Shown piece after piece: positions 1 to 5,882 of a stretch of 9,991 nucleotides of DNA. The stretch is from positions 1 through 9,991 of the forward strand of contig NZ_JACRST010000041.1 of NCBI RefSeq assembly GCF_014384885.1, read 5' to 3'. Both the position numbers and the translations under genes were made by a program. Each line of letters begins with the position of its first letter. Position 1 is the first letter of the stretch. Below the pieces are notes generated by a model. That model saw only the letters and a program-made list of their open reading frames with translations, was not told the origin of the DNA and did no database searches. Origin of the DNA: Ligaoa zhengdingensis. GTDB taxonomy: Bacteria; Bacillota; Clostridia; Oscillospirales; Ruminococcaceae.

Positions 1-273
1 GTCCCACAGCACCCGCACATGATAGGGCAGACGCCCGCCATAGGTGTTGTCAGCCCGTTCACACAGAAGGTTGAACATCTGCGAAAAAGCGAGGGCAACC
101 AAAAAGTTGTAGGTGGTGTCCGTGTCGCTGATAAGAAAGAACAGCGCTGATTTTTCATCCCCCAGCTTATCCAGCTCCAGTTCGTCATAAGACATGATCT
201 CCCGAAGTTGGGGAATATCAAAGGGAGCCAGTCTTGCACCGCAGGAAATCAAAATGCTTTTGGCTGTCTTGCC
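1..273 (-). pseudogene. virD4: virD4 downstream segment (split by IME, runs off window)
   Basis: These 91 codons continue the type IV coupling protein whose start lies at 8803. The frame begins at the GGC codon made by the core GG (273-271) and reads GKTAKSILISCGARLAPFD, then an SYDELELDKLGDEKSALFF stretch, ISDTD, FSQMFNLLCERAD and GGRLPYHVRVLWD at the edge. This is the central ATPase region of TraG/VirD4 proteins leading into the Walker B area, usually read as (L/W)DEA; the final D at position 1 is probably its aspartate. The segment has no start of its own: a TGA lies in frame a few codons upstream inside the IME end, so it should be silent unless the IME leaves. The rest of the gene lies beyond the window. 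Confidence 0.9.
272..273. other. IME attachment junction, tnpW end (core CC/GG)
   Basis: This is the junction between the virD4 downstream part and the IME. Reading the minus strand, IME sequence ends CGTCTCT, followed by GG and then virD4 CAAGACAGCC. The other junction reads virD4 CCAGC, GG, then IME TGTTGTATGC. Only the two G residues are shared at the aligned position, so they are the predicted crossover dinucleotide. Joining the flanks gives AGCGGCAAG, coding Ser-Gly-Lys in the conserved VirD4 motif. Tn4451 TnpX uses GA as its core; a GG core here would be a difference within the family. Confidence 0.85.
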
Positions 274-280
274 AGAGACG

Positions 281-297
281 AAAAGTCAAGGACTTTT
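281..297. repeat. Terminal palindrome at tnpW end of IME
   Basis: AAAAGTC (281-287) and GACTTTT (291-297) form a perfect 7-bp inverted repeat around a 3-bp centre, 7 bp inside the core. It is a likely recombinase or accessory-factor binding site. It contains the TTGACT -35-like hexamer (minus strand, 284-289). The AAGTC/GACTT elements recur at 314-335 and at the other IME end. Confidence 0.6.
284..289 (-). promoter_or_regulatory. -35 half of a split, circle-dependent tnpX promoter
   Basis: The minus strand reads TTGACT, five of six matches to the TTGACA consensus. It points out of the IME toward virD4, where no -10 element lies at 16-18 bp. In the excised circle it would face TATGCT at 7843-7848 across 10 bp of this end, the 2-bp core and 5 bp of the other end, exactly 17 bp. 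Tn4451 and Tn4453 are known to form a tnpX promoter at their circle junction; the match here is an inference from geometry. Confidence 0.7.
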
Positions 298-313
298 TCA
301 TCAAATTCACAAA

Positions 314-335
314 GAAGTCACATTTTGCGGACTTC
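314..335. repeat. Subterminal inverted repeat overlapping the 3' end of tnpW
   Basis: GAAGTC (314-319) and GACTTC (330-335) are perfect 6-bp arms around a 10-bp spacer. The same two hexamers, with opposite order of arms, flank the spacer at the tnpX end (7809-7814 and 7831-7836). They lie within the last codons and stop of tnpW, so coding and end-recognition functions may share these bases. Binding is inferred. Confidence 0.45.
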
Positions 336-476
336 CTCACGGAGCAGACGCTTGATTTTGTCCTCCATTGTCTCTTTTGCGGTCTGGCTGAAATGCACAC
401 GGACGATATAGGTTGTTTTGCCGATCTGCTTTCTGACAGTCGGGCAAGTAGCGGTGTTGGTTGCGGTATTGTTCAT
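318..476 (-). CDS. tnpW: TnpW-like small protein
   Basis: A 52-residue protein running from MNNTATNTATCPTVRKQIG through TYIVRVHFSQTAKETMEDKI to a basic end, LLREEVRKM. It matches the TnpW family of Tn4451-type elements as I recall it: a short polar N-terminus, then a K-x-IG-x-TTY-x-V-x-VHFS core and an ETMEDKI-x-RL helix. Its molecular role is not established. The start is set by a strong AGGAGG seven bases before ATG. The gene sits at the IME end opposite tnpX, as in Tn4451, and its stop overlaps an inverted repeat 42 bp from the core. A terminator-like hairpin just upstream (496-527) separates it from the primase gene, so it may be expressed by read-through or from a promoter I cannot identify. 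In the circle it lies just upstream of the tnpX junction promoter. Confidence 0.85.
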   Translation of the reverse strand: MNNTATNTATCPTVRKQIGKTTYIVRVHFSQTAKETMEDKIKRLLREEVRKM

Positions 477-495
477 TCAAAATCCTCCTGTAAAT

Positions 496-527
496 GAAAA
501 ATGCCCGGTGACTGTTCATCATCGGGC
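496..527 (-). terminator. Intrinsic terminator or attenuator before tnpW
   Basis: On the minus strand GCCCG (527-523) and CGGGC (507-503) pair, with an inner TGA/TCA pairing, followed by ATTTTT. It ends about 10 bases before the tnpW ribosome binding site. It either ends the mob-primase transcript or attenuates read-through into tnpW. Confidence 0.6.
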
Positions 528-548
528 GGTGTCGGTATGAGGGAACAA

Positions 549-597
549 GGCAAGGCGGCAACATTAAGGTATCTATAAAAACCTTGCCGCCTTTGCC
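549..597. repeat. Large inverted repeat between primase gene and tnpW
   Basis: GGCAAGGCGGCAA (549-561) pairs with TTGCCGCCTTTGCC (584-597), broken by one extra T, around a 22-base loop. A nested AAGGT/ACCTT pair (566-570, 581-585) competes with part of the outer stem, so two alternative folds are possible. It lies 21 bp beyond the primase stop codon. It may protect the 3' end of the mRNA or be a protein-binding site; no clear T-tract follows it. Confidence 0.5.
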
Positions 598-618
598 ACG
601 CTTGCCGTGTTCCTATTG

Positions 619-2490
619 TCAGTCTCGGAGATAGCAGACCCATGCTGTGCCGTCTTTCTCGGTCACAAGTCTGTCCCCGATACGGCTCTTTGCCGTTCTC
701 ATGGTGCGTGAGGAAATCCCACGCTCATTGACCGTCTTTTCCAGCTCTGCACTCGGCATACGCTTTCCGTTTGCAAGCAGTTCCAGAATGAGCATTTGCG
801 CCTGTGCGGTCTTGCTCTCGGTCTTTGCGGTGTCTGCCCCGGCAAGAAGCTCGTCAGCGGTAATGTCATAAGCCCCTATCCACTCAAAGCCTTTCTCGTC
901 TCCCAGAGAAAATGCAAGGGACTGTCCGGGCGGTGCAAGGGAGCTTTTCTCATGGATAAGCACCCTCGTTGTGGGGCTGTCCTTCAGCTTGCCGATAAAA
1001 AGCAGACTGCGGACTGCCGCCGTAATGTCGATAGACCCCAATCCCCGGTAGGTGCTTTGCGTTCCTGCGGCTTTGTTGAGGTGTCCAATCAGCACGATAG
1101 CGCACCCTGTAGCCTGTGCAATGTCTCCCAGACTGCGGAAGATGGGACGGACTTCATTTGCCCGGTTCATATCCACATCTGCGCCCATAAACGCCTGCAC
1201 CGGGTCAATGATAACCAGCCTTGCGTTGTTCTCACGGATTGCTCTTGCTATGCGCTCATCGGCAAGGGTCAGCGGTGTGTCCCTATCGTCAATGACAAGC
1301 ACTCTTTCAAGGTCTGCTTCCGCTTCCATCAGTCGGGGCTTGACGGTATCGCCCAGACCGTCCTCTGCGGTCTGGTAGATGATGTTGAAAGGCTCAAGGG
1401 TCTCCATACCGGGTAAAGGCTTTCGGTTGGTGCAAGCCGCCGCAAGACGCATGGCAAAGTAGGTCTTGCCCTCGCCGGGGTTGCCCTGTATAATCGTCAG
1501 CTTTCCAAAGGGGATATAGGGAAACCATAGCCAATCCACGCTCGTCAGCTCCACATCTGCCATGCGGAGCATGGGAACAGGCTGGGCGGTGGGCAGCTCT
1601 CGCAGCGTGATTGTCTCGGCTATGAATTTGCGGCTGGGAATGTCCCCTTGCTGGCGGAGAACATTGTTCCAATCTTTCCTTGCCGGGACAAGGCGAATGA
1701 CGGCAATCTCACCGGGAATGGACTGTGCCAGTCGTGTGCAGGCTTCATTTCCAGCGGCGTCGCTGTCAAGGCAGAGGAACACTTTTCGGGTGTCCTTGCG
1801 TTCAGAAAGAAAACGGTCAAGGGCTTTGCCAGAAACGCCGCCCAGGGCAAGATAGCTCCTTGTCTGCCAATCCTGCGGATAAAGGCAGATAAAGGACAAA
1901 AGGTCTATCGGAGCTTCAAAGACAAAGAGCTGGTTGCTGTTGCCCTCATATCGGAACGGATAGGACTTGTCAGACCCGGTAATATCCTGTCTGAATGTGT
2001 CTGCCGTTCCTCGCACATGGGCGTATCTCGGTGTGCCGTTTCGGTCTCTGCCGACAAACACAACATTGTGCCGCTTTGCGTCCTCGTAAATATCCCCGGA
2101 AAGAAGAAAAGCCTCAACAAGCGTTTTGTTGAGACCTCGGCTTTCGCAAAGATATTGAATTGCTCTGTCGGCTGTTCTGTTGTGCAAGGGCAAGTGGAAC
2201 GCTGTGGGCGGTGCTGTGGTGGCTTCGGTCTGCCCCTCGCCGCTTTCGCCGGTCAGGAGCTGGACGGCTTCGGGAAAGGATTTTCCGTAAAACTCCATGA
2301 CAAAATCAATGGGATAGCCGCCCTTGCTCTGGCTGTGGCGAAACCATTTGTTTCCACGAATGGTCAGGCTGTCATGTTCTTTCCAGCGGTATTCTCGTCC
2401 GCTTTTGATAAGTGTCTCTCCCTGTGTGCGGAGAAAATCTTCCAGACTGACGGCGTTTGCCCGGTCAATCTGTGCTTTGGTATAATTCAT
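619..2490 (-). CDS. Toprim primase / RepA-like AAA helicase fusion
   Basis: A 623-residue replication protein. Residues 1-85 resemble the DUF3991/CHC2-like N-terminus of mobile-element primases (KGGYPIDFVMEF) but lack the zinc cysteines. Residues 185-275 look like a Toprim domain, with the FEAPID glutamate (E192), LDSDAAGNEA (D242, D244) and KDWN. Residues 320-540 form a RecA-like ATPase of the RepA/AAA_25 type: Walker A GNPGEGKT (336-343), Walker B LVIIDP (425-430) and IVLIGH (465-470). About 565-623 is a probable winged helix (ISSRTMRTAKSRIG). It likely primes and unwinds the IME after excision or transfer, supporting autonomous replication of the circle. Its ATG overlaps the relaxase stop as ATGA, with AAAGGAGG about 10 bases upstream, so translation is probably coupled to the relaxase. 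Domain calls are strong; the exact biochemical role is inferred. Confidence 0.9.
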   Translation of the reverse strand: MNYTKAQIDRANAVSLEDFLRTQGETLIKSGREYRWKEHDSLTIRGNKWFRHSQSKGGYPIDFVMEFYGKSFPEAVQLLTGESGEGQTEATTAPPTAFHLPLHNRTADRAIQYLCESRGLNKTLVEAFLLSGDIYEDAKRHNVVFVGRDRNGTPRYAHVRGTADTFRQDITGSDKSYPFRYEGNSNQLFVFEAPIDLLSFICLYPQDWQTRSYLALGGVSGKALDRFLSERKDTRKVFLCLDSDAAGNEACTRLAQSIPGEIAVIRLVPARKDWNNVLRQQGDIPSRKFIAETITLRELPTAQPVPMLRMADVELTSVDWLWFPYIPFGKLTIIQGNPGEGKTYFAMRLAAACTNRKPLPGMETLEPFNIIYQTAEDGLGDTVKPRLMEAEADLERVLVIDDRDTPLTLADERIARAIRENNARLVIIDPVQAFMGADVDMNRANEVRPIFRSLGDIAQATGCAIVLIGHLNKAAGTQSTYRGLGSIDITAAVRSLLFIGKLKDSPTTRVLIHEKSSLAPPGQSLAFSLGDEKGFEWIGAYDITADELLAGADTAKTESKTAQAQMLILELLANGKRMPSAELEKTVNERGISSRTMRTAKSRIGDRLVTEKDGTAWVCYLRD

Positions 2491-3983
2491 CGGGATAGTT
2501 CCTCCTTTTTGTGTCGTGTTTGGGGTCGATTTTGGAGCATTTGTTCCTCTGTGCGCTCGTTAAATCGGGCGGCAGTATCTACACATGACTTGACCTTCCA
2601 AAGACGGTGTAAATCGTCTCTGACGGTCTTAAACTCGCCATAGGTGGTGTTGTGCGCCTGTTCCAGCTCGTCATACTCTTCGGTCAGCTTTTTCATATCC
2701 ACCTTGCCGTCCGGGAACTCCCCGGTCAGCTTGCGTCTGGCGGCGTAGAACTGTTTCAGTTCCGCTTCATGCTCTGCCTTGTACTTGGCTCTGGGCTTCT
2801 CAAACTTGATTTTCTGCAAGCCGTCATAGACAGGCTTCAAGCTCTGGAAAGCAGCAGAGCTGTCATAGATCTGCTTAATTGCTTTCATTCGGGCGGTCTG
2901 TTCGTCCAGCGTTTTCTTCAAGCTCTCTGTGGCAGCACTGTGTTCGCTGACACGGCTTTCCAAATCTTCAAGAGTGTAAATGCCGTTTGCCCGGAGATAA
3001 TTGAAAGTATCGTTCATCTCCTTTAGGTTGCTGATTTTGCCTTTCTGGGAATATGCCCCGGCTTTGCGCTGAGTGTAATAGGCGTTCAGCAGAGAAACAA
3101 GGTCGGGTGCCTGTGGCTTGGCAAGCTCGGCTTTCATATCCGCTATCCAGCCCATAAGCGAAGTGATTTTCTTCTTGATGTCTCGAATAACGGCATTGGT
3201 GGCTTTGATCCAGCGGTTGAACTCGCCCTTTTCGGTGCGTATGCCTTTCTTCTCCATCGCCCGGACGGTTGCGCCCTCATGGACGGTGGGAAGAAGCTCC
3301 ACGCCCTGACGCTCATAGCTTCGGTGGTCGATGCGAACATCAAGCCCTTTCTCTGCAAACTTGGCGTTGCATAGTTCCGCCCATGCTTCACGCCAATGTT
3401 CCAGCGTTTCGGGACTGCCCCAGTCGGTAGTGGGAACGGCATTGAAAACATACTCGCCGTTCTGGTCTCTGATACGATTTCCGTCCTCGTCCAGCTCGTA
3501 CACTCGTCGTTGCTTTAGCCCCCATTTACCGTCCTGCTCGATGGGGCGGATGGGACAAAGCACATGGAAGTGTGGGTTTGGTATGCCGCCGTCCTCCCGG
3601 TCTGGCTGGTGTACGGCGAAGTCAACCACCATGCCACGGCTCACAAAGTTCTCCAATAAAAATCGCCTTGCAAGAGCGATGTTTTCCTCAAGGGAAAATT
3701 CATTCTGCAAGGCAATGTCAAAGCTGTATGCAAGCTGGGCGTTCTTTCCACGCTCGGCTTTTTCCACGGCGTTCCATAGGGTCTGGCGGTCTGCGTATTC
3801 TGGCGGTGCATGGGACGGCAAGAGAATGTCAGAGCAGATCACGCCGCCCTTGCGGGTGTAGTCGCTGTATTCGCCGTAATACTCGCTATACAATCGCTCC
3901 CCGGCTCGGTAGGCAGCAGAAGCGATAGCGGACTGTCCTGCGCTTCGCTTAGTCTGCGTGACACTCAGATGAAATAGTGCCAT
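2487..3983 (-). CDS. mobA: MobA/MobL family relaxase (MOBQ type)
   Basis: A 498-residue relaxase. The N-terminus (MALFHLSVTQTKRSAGQS, then SAAYRAGERL) is the MobA/MobL signature, with Y25 the likely nicking tyrosine. Metal-binding histidines appear in DFAVHQ (H125) and NPHFHVLCPIRP (H138, H140). Residues about 260-498 are lysine-rich and predicted helical or coiled, a probable DNA-binding tail; no extra primase or helicase domain is fused. It should nick oriT, stay bound to the 5' end and be pumped by a borrowed coupling protein. The start overlaps the preceding gene by 35 bases and has AAAGGAG about 10 bases upstream. A sequence at 5171-5222 matches the RSF1010-type nick region that MOBQ relaxases cut, which fits this family. 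It is cotranscribed with DUF3847 and primase genes. Confidence 0.93.
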   Translation of the reverse strand: MALFHLSVTQTKRSAGQSAIASAAYRAGERLYSEYYGEYSDYTRKGGVICSDILLPSHAPPEYADRQTLWNAVEKAERGKNAQLAYSFDIALQNEFSLEENIALARRFLLENFVSRGMVVDFAVHQPDREDGGIPNPHFHVLCPIRPIEQDGKWGLKQRRVYELDEDGNRIRDQNGEYVFNAVPTTDWGSPETLEHWREAWAELCNAKFAEKGLDVRIDHRSYERQGVELLPTVHEGATVRAMEKKGIRTEKGEFNRWIKATNAVIRDIKKKITSLMGWIADMKAELAKPQAPDLVSLLNAYYTQRKAGAYSQKGKISNLKEMNDTFNYLRANGIYTLEDLESRVSEHSAATESLKKTLDEQTARMKAIKQIYDSSAAFQSLKPVYDGLQKIKFEKPRAKYKAEHEAELKQFYAARRKLTGEFPDGKVDMKKLTEEYDELEQAHNTTYGEFKTVRDDLHRLWKVKSCVDTAARFNERTEEQMLQNRPQTRHKKEELSR

Positions 3984-4308
3984 CGACTTTCAACTCCTTT
4001 CCTCCGTTCGCTTTGTTGATGTGGGTAATCGCCATGTGACGGACGGCTCGCTGGACTTCGGGCAGAGAAAAGATGTACTCCATCAGCTCCGTCATTTCGG
4101 TGCGTGTGAGATCTTTGAACTCCGGGGCAAGGCTCTCAATCGTGCCGCCCAGATTGCAAAGACGGTGGGTGCGCTTTTGTCTCTCGCCTTTCTCCAGATA
4201 CTTCTTTCTGTTCTCCAGACGCTCCAGCTTGTGCTGTTCCTGTGCAAGCTGTGTCTCGACCTGTTCCTTTTCGGCTCGGAGCTGTTCAAGGTTTTTCGGC
4301 TTTGCCAT
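3949..4308 (-). CDS. DUF3847-like mobilization-associated protein
   Basis: A 119-residue protein. I place the start at ATG 4308 (MAKPKNLEQLRAEKEQ) because AAGGAGG lies about 10 bases upstream; a longer form from 4356 would begin inside the terminator. Residues 1-50 are a highly charged coiled coil (EKEQVETQLAQEQHKLERLE), followed by a basic stretch (KKYLEKGERQKRTHRL) and a helical C-terminal half (LTRTEMTELMEYIFSLPEV). It resembles DUF3847 proteins encoded just before MobA/MobL relaxases. That position suggests an oriT-binding accessory factor (MobC-like role), but the function is not demonstrated. It is the first gene of the mob operon and overlaps the relaxase start by 35 bases. Confidence 0.8.
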   Translation of the reverse strand: MAKPKNLEQLRAEKEQVETQLAQEQHKLERLENRKKYLEKGERQKRTHRLCNLGGTIESLAPEFKDLTRTEMTELMEYIFSLPEVQRAVRHMAITHINKANGGKELKVDGTISSECHAD

Positions 4309-4340
4309 TTTTCGTGACCTCCTTTTTTGAAAATGGGGAT

Positions 4341-4386
4341 AAAAAAAGACCGTCAACTTTTCGCAGATTGCGACCAGTCAACGGTC
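4341..4386 (-). terminator. Intrinsic terminator between cargo gene and mob operon
   Basis: GACCGT and ACGGTC (4348-4353, 4381-4386) close a long stem with inner ACT/AGT and TCGCA/TGCGA pairings separated by symmetric two-base internal loops. Seven T residues follow on the minus strand (4347-4341). TTTTT also follows on the plus strand, so it could work in both directions. It ends the 4436-4960 transcript, so the mob operon needs its own promoter or read-through; I see no convincing promoter in the 30 bases left before the first gene. Confidence 0.8.
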
Positions 4387-4435
4387 AGTTTTTCGGTATT
4401 CAGTTGTTGTGTTCAGTTCGGTAAATTGAAGTTGG

Positions 4436-4960
4436 TCAAAGTTGTTGGCGAAGATATTCCACAACATTTCCATTCGTATCATAGAAACAGATGTTTCCTA
4501 CATTGAGGGGCAGGACAATGGCGAAAGGCTTGCCACTATCAATATCAATCACCTGAATGCCGTTGCCATCATCTACTTCAAGTCGAACAATATTTTGGGT
4601 ATTCATTGAGATAAATGCCCTTTCGTTATTTCCCTCAACAACAAACTCTGCAATGTAATCATCAACCTCAACTATATCTCCACCACCACGGAAGAAATAT
4701 CCAAAAGACAAGCCGGGGCGATTTACATAGACAGAAAAAGTGTGGTCTGTCTTGTCCTGTGGGTAAGAAATAAATGCAGCCATTGTGTCGGAAATGCTTC
4801 CATCAACAATCCAATCATCCAAAATTTTTTGAGATTGGCGAATGTCTGCTTCTAAACTGTTTGCGGTTTTACCAATGTCATTGTTTGCATAAAGGAAACC
4901 GAAAACCAACACACAAGCCAAAATAACACCCAAGAGGATTATGGGTAATTTCTTTTTCAT
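4436..4960 (-). CDS. Membrane-anchored extracellular protein of unknown function
   Basis: A 174-residue protein, not recognised. The start at ATG 4960 is chosen because AAGGAG lies nine bases upstream; an upstream ATG at 5029 would add 23 residues that hide the signal sequence. The N-terminus is KKK followed by a hydrophobic segment (residues 5-25, LPIILLGVILACVLVFGFLY), a signal anchor or uncleaved signal peptide. An LAC triplet resembles a lipobox, but hydrophobic residues continue after the Cys, so a lipoprotein is unlikely. The remainder is acidic and looks beta-rich (FSVYVNRPGLSFGYFFRGGGD, VRLEVDDGNGIQVIDID), with no further Cys apart from one in NICFYD. The DNA is clearly more AT-rich than the mob genes, which suggests separate acquisition. 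It is probably IME cargo and could act in cell-surface modulation, exclusion or defence, none of which can be shown here. Confidence 0.75.
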   Translation of the reverse strand: MKKKLPIILLGVILACVLVFGFLYANNDIGKTANSLEADIRQSQKILDDWIVDGSISDTMAAFISYPQDKTDHTFSVYVNRPGLSFGYFFRGGGDIVEVDDYIAEFVVEGNNERAFISMNTQNIVRLEVDDGNGIQVIDIDSGKPFAIVLPLNVGNICFYDTNGNVVEYLRQQL

Positions 4961-5016
4961 AGAATCACACTCCTTTATCAAATTAAGATTCTTGATTTTC
5001 AAACTTGCTGGCGGCG

Positions 5017-5155
5017 AACGGTTTGTCAAAACCGTTTGCGGACGGCAAGTCCACAGGGGATAGCCGCTTTAGCGGCGCAAGGGGGTGTAGCCACCTTGAC
5101 GGAACGAAGTGACGCAACATTCTCGGTCATGCAGTTTTCTTCTGCTGACGGAGAA
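5017..5155. repeat. Cluster of hairpins beside oriT
   Basis: The 293-bp gap between the two cargo genes (4961-5253) is packed with inverted repeats. They are AACGGTTT/AAACCGTT (5017-5024, 5029-5036), GCCGCT/AGCGGC (5063-5068, 5071-5076), CAA..GGTG/CACCTTG (5078-5098), and a long stem at 5120-5155 in which TTCTC, GTCA and GCAG pair with CTGC, TGAC and GAGAA. Together with oriT this makes five or more stems in about 200 bp. They may be accessory oriT sites or a structured RNA; the strand of any RNA is unknown. Confidence 0.6.
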
Positions 5156-5170
5156 TGAAGCTCCGCAGGA

Positions 5171-5222
5171 CGCACTACTCTCGACAGAGAGTATAGAAGT
5201 GCGCCCTTTAGTTCCTAAAGGG
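5171..5222 (+). other. oriT: Probable MOBQ origin of transfer (oriT)
   Basis: The plus strand contains AAGTGCGCCCT (5197-5207), identical to the nick region of RSF1010/R1162-type origins, where cleavage falls after AAGTGCG, here between 5203 and 5204. As in those origins, an inverted repeat lies just upstream: TACTCTC and GAGAGTA (5176-5182, 5187-5193), seven perfect pairs with a GACA loop, ending 10 bases from the nick. An outer pair CGCACT/AGTGCG (5171-5176, 5198-5203) reaches the nick itself. Right after the nick is CCCTTTAG-TTC-CTAAAGGG (5204-5222), then CTTTT, which could reseal or terminate. The MOBQ relaxase encoded at 2487-3983 is the matching enzyme class. With this polarity tnpV and tnpX would enter the recipient early and the mob genes last. 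Nicking has not been shown. Confidence 0.8.
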
Positions 5223-5253
5223 CTTTTATCAGTGCGACAAACTGGAAGTTATT

Positions 5254-5397
5254 TTACTTGCGTTCCATAAATCCTATGATTGAAAAAATCAATCCTACAA
5301 TCCCAATTCCGATAACGAGCAGCCCCATTCCTGATGAGCAAAGAGAAATTATAATGGCAAAGAGTAGTATTGCAATACCTAATCCAATTTTCTTCAT
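5254..5397 (-). CDS. Small two-helix membrane protein, unknown function
   Basis: A 47-residue hydrophobic protein, not recognised. The start at ATG 5397 (MKKIGLG) is supported by AAAGGAGG about seven bases upstream; an upstream ATG at 5448 would lie right at the predicted promoter. Two membrane segments, about residues 4-22 (LGIAILLFAIIISLC) and 25-43 (GLLVIGIGIVGLIFSIIGF), are joined by a short SSGM turn and end in MERK. It has its own extended -10 promoter and lies in AT-rich DNA between tnpV and oriT. Such small proteins may be toxins, membrane modulators or assembly partners; nothing in the sequence selects among these. Confidence 0.7.
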   Translation of the reverse strand: MKKIGLGIAILLFAIIISLCSSGMGLLVIGIGIVGLIFSIIGFMERK

Positions 5398-5448
5398 TGT
5401 AAATCCTCCTTTACAAATGTCGATTTGTTGCTTAATTTTTGTATTCAA

Positions 5449-5457
5449 ATTATACCA
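5449..5457 (-). promoter_or_regulatory. Extended -10 promoter for the small membrane protein gene
   Basis: The minus strand reads TGGTATAAT, a perfect TATAAT with an extended-10 TG. There is no good -35 at 16-18 bp, which extended -10 promoters can lack. Transcription would begin near 5442, about 45 bases before the start codon. It would then continue across oriT toward the 4436-4960 gene, since no minus-strand terminator with a clear T-tract intervenes. Confidence 0.7.
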
Positions 5458-5500
5458 TAAAACTTGTGAACAATTCTACCTCAACTTTTGTGAGATATGA

Positions 5501-5531
5501 GAAAAGTCCGAACAGTTTTCTGCCCGGACTT
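5501..5531 (-). terminator. Intrinsic terminator after tnpV
   Basis: AAGTCCG/CGGACTT (5504-5510, 5525-5531) closes a stem that continues through two G-U pairs and CAG/CTG to a four-base loop, followed by TTCTC on the minus strand. It lies seven bases beyond the tnpV stop and ends the tnpX-tnpV transcript. Confidence 0.75.
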
Positions 5532-5537
5532 CCTCGC

Positions 5538-5882
5538 TCAATTATAAATCAACTCTGCTTTCACAACTTCCTCTGCCTGCGCCTTGCAAGCGTTCATCTG
5601 CCGCACCCATTCCATTTGGTTTTCAGCTTTCAGTTGCTCTGTCACGCCGTACTGCTTTGCCAGCTCTGGCACGATCAGTTCCATGCGGCTTCGTGCCGCT
5701 TCGTCAATCTCGGCGCAATGCTCAAAGAGCTTGTCGGATAGCGCCAGCTCATTGAACAGTATCGGGCGGTGCATTTCCAAATACGCTTTGCGAAGTCTGC
5801 CGTAGTGTCCGAGGGGCTTTGTCTTGCGGATAACGATGTTCGGGATAAGATAATCTCCGTTCTGTGTGTAAGTGATATTCAT
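5538..5882 (-). CDS. tnpV: TnpV family protein of Tn4451-like elements
   Basis: A 114-residue protein matching the TnpV family (transposon-encoded protein TnpV), with the typical opening ITYTQNGDYLIPNI, then GHYGRLRKAYLEMHRP and a helical, charged C-terminal half (EIDEAARSRMELI, ENQMEWVRQMNA). In Tn4451 the equivalent gene shows similarity to excisionases; whether it controls the direction of recombination is not settled. Its ATG overlaps the tnpX stop (ATGA) and AAAGGAG lies about 10 bases upstream, so it is translationally coupled to tnpX. An intrinsic terminator follows. Its fixed place beside the recombinase supports a role in excision or its regulation. Confidence 0.85.
   Translation of the reverse strand: MNITYTQNGDYLIPNIVIRKTKPLGHYGRLRKAYLEMHRPILFNELALSDKLFEHCAEIDEAARSRMELIVPELAKQYGVTEQLKAENQMEWVRQMNACKAQAEEVVKAELIYN

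Noticed and set aside
337..564. A 75-codon minus-strand frame over the tnpW region
   Set aside because: It is out of frame with tnpW, lacks a ribosome binding site and has low-complexity, motif-free sequence. tnpW at 318-476 explains the region.
1648..2643. A 331-codon plus-strand open frame opposite the primase gene
   Set aside because: It spans the relaxase-primase boundary in antisense, has no recognisable domain, and mirrors codon bias of the real genes.
4309..4356. Longer N-terminus for the DUF3847-like protein
   Set aside because: It would start inside the terminator stem and include the ribosome binding site of the internal ATG. The start at 4308 is better supported.
4320..4370. TTGACG/TTGACT on the minus strand as a mob operon promoter
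   Set aside because: No -10 hexamer lies at 16-18 bp, and the TTGAC motifs are part of the terminator arms.
4961..5029. Longer N-terminus for the membrane-anchored protein
   Set aside because: It would bury the KKK-hydrophobic signal anchor behind 23 polar residues, while ATG 4960 has AAGGAG at ideal spacing.
5017..5098. CRISPR array or tandem repeats in the hairpin-rich gap
   Set aside because: The repeats are local inverted repeats of different sequence; there is no regularly spaced direct repeat.
5204..5229. Plus-strand intrinsic terminator (CCCTTTAG hairpin followed by CTTTT)
   Set aside because: No plus-strand gene ends here, and the hairpin begins exactly at the predicted nick, so it is better read as part of oriT.
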